Positions 61,603 through 64,000 of a DNA stretch of 64,000 bases are shown in pieces. The stretch covers positions 2,890,583-2,954,582 of the forward strand of contig NZ_CP087880.1 in the NCBI RefSeq assembly GCF_021172065.1. Reading direction: 5' to 3'. How positions within the stretch are numbered: position 1 is the stretch's first letter; every line of letters begins with the position of its first letter. Position numbers and translations under genes: made by a program. The stretch comes from Pseudocitrobacter corydidari (GTDB lineage Bacteria; Pseudomonadota; Gammaproteobacteria; Enterobacterales; Enterobacteriaceae). Under the pieces are notes generated by a model. The model was not told the origin of the DNA. It worked only from the letters and a program-made list of their open reading frames with translations, and ran no database searches.

Positions 61603-62346
61603 ATGACCAGGATGCGTCAGTTACTCCTTGCTTCACTTTTCACCTGCGCAGGCGCATTAGCCAGCTTTTCCGCCTGTGCCGATATTGTGCTTTCCGGCAC
61701 GCGTATTATTTACAACGCAAACCAGAAAGAAGTTTCTCTGCGTATGGAAAACAAAGGCAGCCGCCCGCTGCTGGTACAAACCTGGATCGATACCGGGAGT
61801 GAAAACGCGGATCCCAGCACCATCACCGTGCCTTTTACCGTCACGCCACCGGTCTCTCGTGTGGACGGTAAACGTGGGCAGACGGTGAAAATCGCCTGGA
61901 ATACCAGCCAAACGTTGCCCGCCGATCGCGAAAGTGTTTTCTGGTTCAATGCGCTGGAAGTGCCACCCAAAATGAGCGAGACCGAGGCTCAGGGGAAAAA
62001 TATTCTGCAACTGGCTTTCCGCACCCGCATCAAGCTGTTTTACCGCCCGGCTAACCTGGCCGGCAGCGCACCGGACGCCCCCAAACAACTGACCTGGCAT
62101 CTGCAATCCTCTGGCGGGAAAGTCGTGCTTCAGGCCACTAACCCAACGCCATTTCACGTCTCTTTTAGCGGTATTAGCCTGATTTCGGGTGGGAAAAAAT
62201 ACGCCGTCAGCGCCACGATGGTCTCCCCAAAAAGCAGCGCTGACATGACAGTGAAAGGTCTGAGCACTGCACCTGCTGGTGCGACGATTGAATATACCGC
62301 CATTAATGACTTCGGCGGTGCCATTGAAGGCAAAGTAAAGCTTTAA
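61603..62346 (+). CDS. yadV: Periplasmic fimbrial chaperone, YadV/EcpD-type
   Basis: PapD-like chaperone that completes pilin folds by donor-strand complementation. The 247-residue precursor has a signal peptide ending SACA before DIVLSGTRIIYNANQKEVSL. The G1-F1 region keeps the Arg-Val-Ile type strand, the subunit-anchoring Lys (RTRIKLFYRP) and the family signature FWFNALEVPPK. The C-terminus INDFGGAIEGKVKL equals the YadV ending closely. TTTAATAAGGACAT ends four bases before the ATG, as for both pilins. Confidence 0.93.
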   Translation: MTRMRQLLLASLFTCAGALASFSACADIVLSGTRIIYNANQKEVSLRMENKGSRPLLVQTWIDTGSENADPSTITVPFTVTPPVSRVDGKRGQTVKIAWNTSQTLPADRESVFWFNALEVPPKMSETEAQGKNILQLAFRTRIKLFYRPANLAGSAPDAPKQLTWHLQSSGGKVVLQATNPTPFHVSFSGISLISGGKKYAVSATMVSPKSSADMTVKGLSTAPAGATIEYTAINDFGGAIEGKVKL

Positions 62347-62376
62347 CGCGCTGACTAACTACGCAGGGATTGCACA

Positions 62377-64000
62377 ATGACGACGCCTTTCAACGGCACA
62401 AAATTTCCCCTCTCTCCACTCGCTTGTCTGGTGGCGTTCAGTCTGCTGCCCTGCGCCTACAGTGCCGTGGCGGCAGAGGAATCCGTTGAATTTGATAACA
62501 CCTTCCTGATGGGGGCCGGTGCCAAAAATATCGACGTCAATCGCTACAGTGATGGCAACCCCGCATTGCCAGGCCGTCACGACGTAAGCGTGTTTATCAA
62601 CAATAAGCCGATCAGCAATCTGTCCATTGAGTTTATTGAAATAGCGAATAGCCGTAACGCCAAACCCTGTATCTCTGCCAGCACCCTGCTCCAGCTGCAT
62701 ATTCGCCTGCCGGATAATCTCGACGATACAGCGATTTTGCAAAAGCGCGACAGTACCGCGCAAGACTGCCTTAATCTTGAGGTCGCCATACCCCAGTCCA
62801 GCCTCACCTATAACAGTAACGATCAGCGGATGGACATTAATGTGCCTCAGCTGTGGTTGCAAAAAACTTACGCTAACTATGTGGATCCTTCCCTGTGGGA
62901 CGAAGGGATCAACGCAGCCATGTTTTCTTACACGCTGAATGGCTGGCGCAGTGAATCGCCCGATCAAACCGCAGAGAGTACCTATGCCGGGCTGATGGGC
63001 GGCTTTAATTTATGGGGATGGCATTTCCGTTCGCACGGCAACTATTCATGGGACAAAGACAGTGGTGGTAGTTTCGAGTTCCAGGACAAGTACCTGCAAC
63101 GTGATATCACCAGGCTGCGGTCACAACTGGTTGTTGGTGAAACCAACACCACGGGGGAAACCTTTGATTCTGTTCGTATTCGCGGTGTTCGTCTCTACAG
63201 CGAAAGCCGCATGCTGCCACCGACGCTCGCCTCTTACGCGCCGGTGATCCGTGGGGTCGCGAACTCCAACGCCAAAGTAACAATTACCCAGAACGGCTAC
63301 AAGATTTACGAAACGACGGTGCCGCCAGGCCCCTTTGCTATCGATGATTTGTCGCCAGCCGGATTTGGTGCCGATCTCGAAGTCACGGTCACCGAATCTG
63401 ACGGCTCACAGCGAACATTCACTCAGGCCTATTCGTCGGTGATCCAGATGATGCGCCCCGGCGTGGGCAAATGGGACATCAGCGCGGGTGAAGTCAAAAA
63501 AGATGAGCTGAAGGACAAGCCCAACCTGATACAGGGAACGTACTACTACGGGTTAAGCAATACGTTTACCGGCTATACCGGCCTGCAAATGACCGATAAC
63601 GGCTACTGGGCCGGATTGTTAGGGCTTGGGATGAACACCTCTCTGGGGGCATTTTCCCTGGATGTGACGCAGTCGCACACCGAAATCCCCAACGACAAAA
63701 CCTATGAGGGCCAGAGCTACCGTATTTCGTGGAACAAATATTTTGCACCGACCGAAACGTCACTCAACATTGCGGCCTATCGCTACTCGACAAAAAACTA
63801 TCTCGGTTTGAACGACGCCCTGACGCTGATTAACTCCGCTAACCATCCTTATGATGAAGGTTACAAGGGAATCGTCTCCTATGGGCGTATGAAAAACCAG
63901 TTCAGCGTCAGCCTCAACCAGACGTTAAAAAATAGCGAGCAGGATTATGGTTCCTTCTACTTGAACGGGACATGGACGGACTACTGGGCCACGAATGAAT
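62377..64000 (+). CDS. htrE: Outer-membrane fimbrial usher, HtrE-type, 3' end outside window
   Basis: The frame is open from the ATG at 62377 to the window end (541 codons; the family has about 865). A signal peptide (ending AVAA before EESVEFDNTFLMG) leads to the usher N-terminal domain (DVSVFINNKP, cysteine pair in KPCISAS and AQDCLNLE). The barrel start, the plug (VTITQNGYKIYETTVPPG, FAIDDLSPAGFG) and further barrel strands follow. It would secrete and assemble the pilins. CGCAGGGA lies before the ATG, not the AAGGACAT signal of the upstream genes. Confidence 0.93.
   Translation, partial: MTTPFNGTKFPLSPLACLVAFSLLPCAYSAVAAEESVEFDNTFLMGAGAKNIDVNRYSDGNPALPGRHDVSVFINNKPISNLSIEFIEIANSRNAKPCISASTLLQLHIRLPDNLDDTAILQKRDSTAQDCLNLEVAIPQSSLTYNSNDQRMDINVPQLWLQKTYANYVDPSLWDEGINAAMFSYTLNGWRSESPDQTAESTYAGLMGGFNLWGWHFRSHGNYSWDKDSGGSFEFQDKYLQRDITRLRSQLVVGETNTTGETFDSVRIRGVRLYSESRMLPPTLASYAPVIRGVANSNAKVTITQNGYKIYETTVPPGPFAIDDLSPAGFGADLEVTVTESDGSQRTFTQAYSSVIQMMRPGVGKWDISAGEVKKDELKDKPNLIQGTYYYGLSNTFTGYTGLQMTDNGYWAGLLGLGMNTSLGAFSLDVTQSHTEIPNDKTYEGQSYRISWNKYFAPTETSLNIAAYRYSTKNYLGLNDALTLINSANHPYDEGYKGIVSYGRMKNQFSVSLNQTLKNSEQDYGSFYLNGTWTDYWATNE

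Noticed and set aside
62377..64000. Broken usher gene
   Set aside because: The frame is fully open to the last base; the lack of a stop is due to the window end only.

Overview
The window is chromosomal DNA of an enteric gammaproteobacterium (Enterobacteriaceae, closest in gene order to Escherichia, Citrobacter, Enterobacter and relatives). From proS to folK the gene order matches the Escherichia coli proS-fhuA-folK stretch almost gene for gene. Protein lengths agree with the E. coli proteins, and REP/BIME palindromes typical of enterics sit in many gaps. The genus cannot be fixed from sequence reading alone. No tRNA, rRNA, transposase, integrase, CRISPR array or prophage gene was seen.

Layout. 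(1) 1-7.9 kb: the 3' part of proS, the envelope stress lipoprotein nlpE, the ribosome rescue factor arfB with yaeQ, the yaeP-rof pair, tilS, yaeR and ldcC. (2) 8-24.8 kb, minus strand: the envelope/lipid macro-operon read as dxr, uppS, cdsA, rseP, bamA, skp, lpxD, fabZ, lpxA, lpxB, rnhB, dnaE, accA. It joins isoprenoid supply, CDP-diacylglycerol, outer-membrane protein assembly, lipid A and fatty acid synthesis to replication; frr and pyrH lie just upstream. (3) 25.7-27.7 kb: the rpsB-tsf operon with its S2-controlled leader. (4) 27.8-32.8 kb, plus strand: map, glnD, dapD, yaeH. (5) 32.9-42 kb: cdaR, degP with a near-consensus sigma-E promoter, dgt, then mtn-btuF-yadS, an inserted secreted DUF3617 gene, erpA and clcA. 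(6) 42.1-52.2 kb: hemL, the ferrichrome operon fhuACDB and mrcB. (7) 52.4-59.7 kb: hrpB against thpR-sfsA-dksA-gluQ-pcnB-folK, where pcnB keeps the rare AUU start codon. (8) 59.7-64 kb: an AT-rich gap followed by a chaperone-usher fimbrial operon of the yad type (two yadN-like pilins, yadV-like chaperone, htrE-like usher), cut off by the window end.

Most of the window is conserved core genome. The variable parts are the fimbrial locus, the DUF3617 gene between yadS and erpA, and two places where genes I expect from E. coli (yaeF between nlpE and proS; yaeI between dapD and yaeH) are absent. The most interesting signal is the pilin pair. The two mature pilins are 94% identical over 170 residues, yet their signal peptides and flanks are unrelated, and the homology block starts almost exactly at the signal cleavage site. 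This points to gene conversion or domain-precise duplication. Two perfect 12-bp inverted repeats and an exactly repeated translation-initiation signal add structure to this locus. I found no clear evidence of a wholly new enzymatic or defence system.
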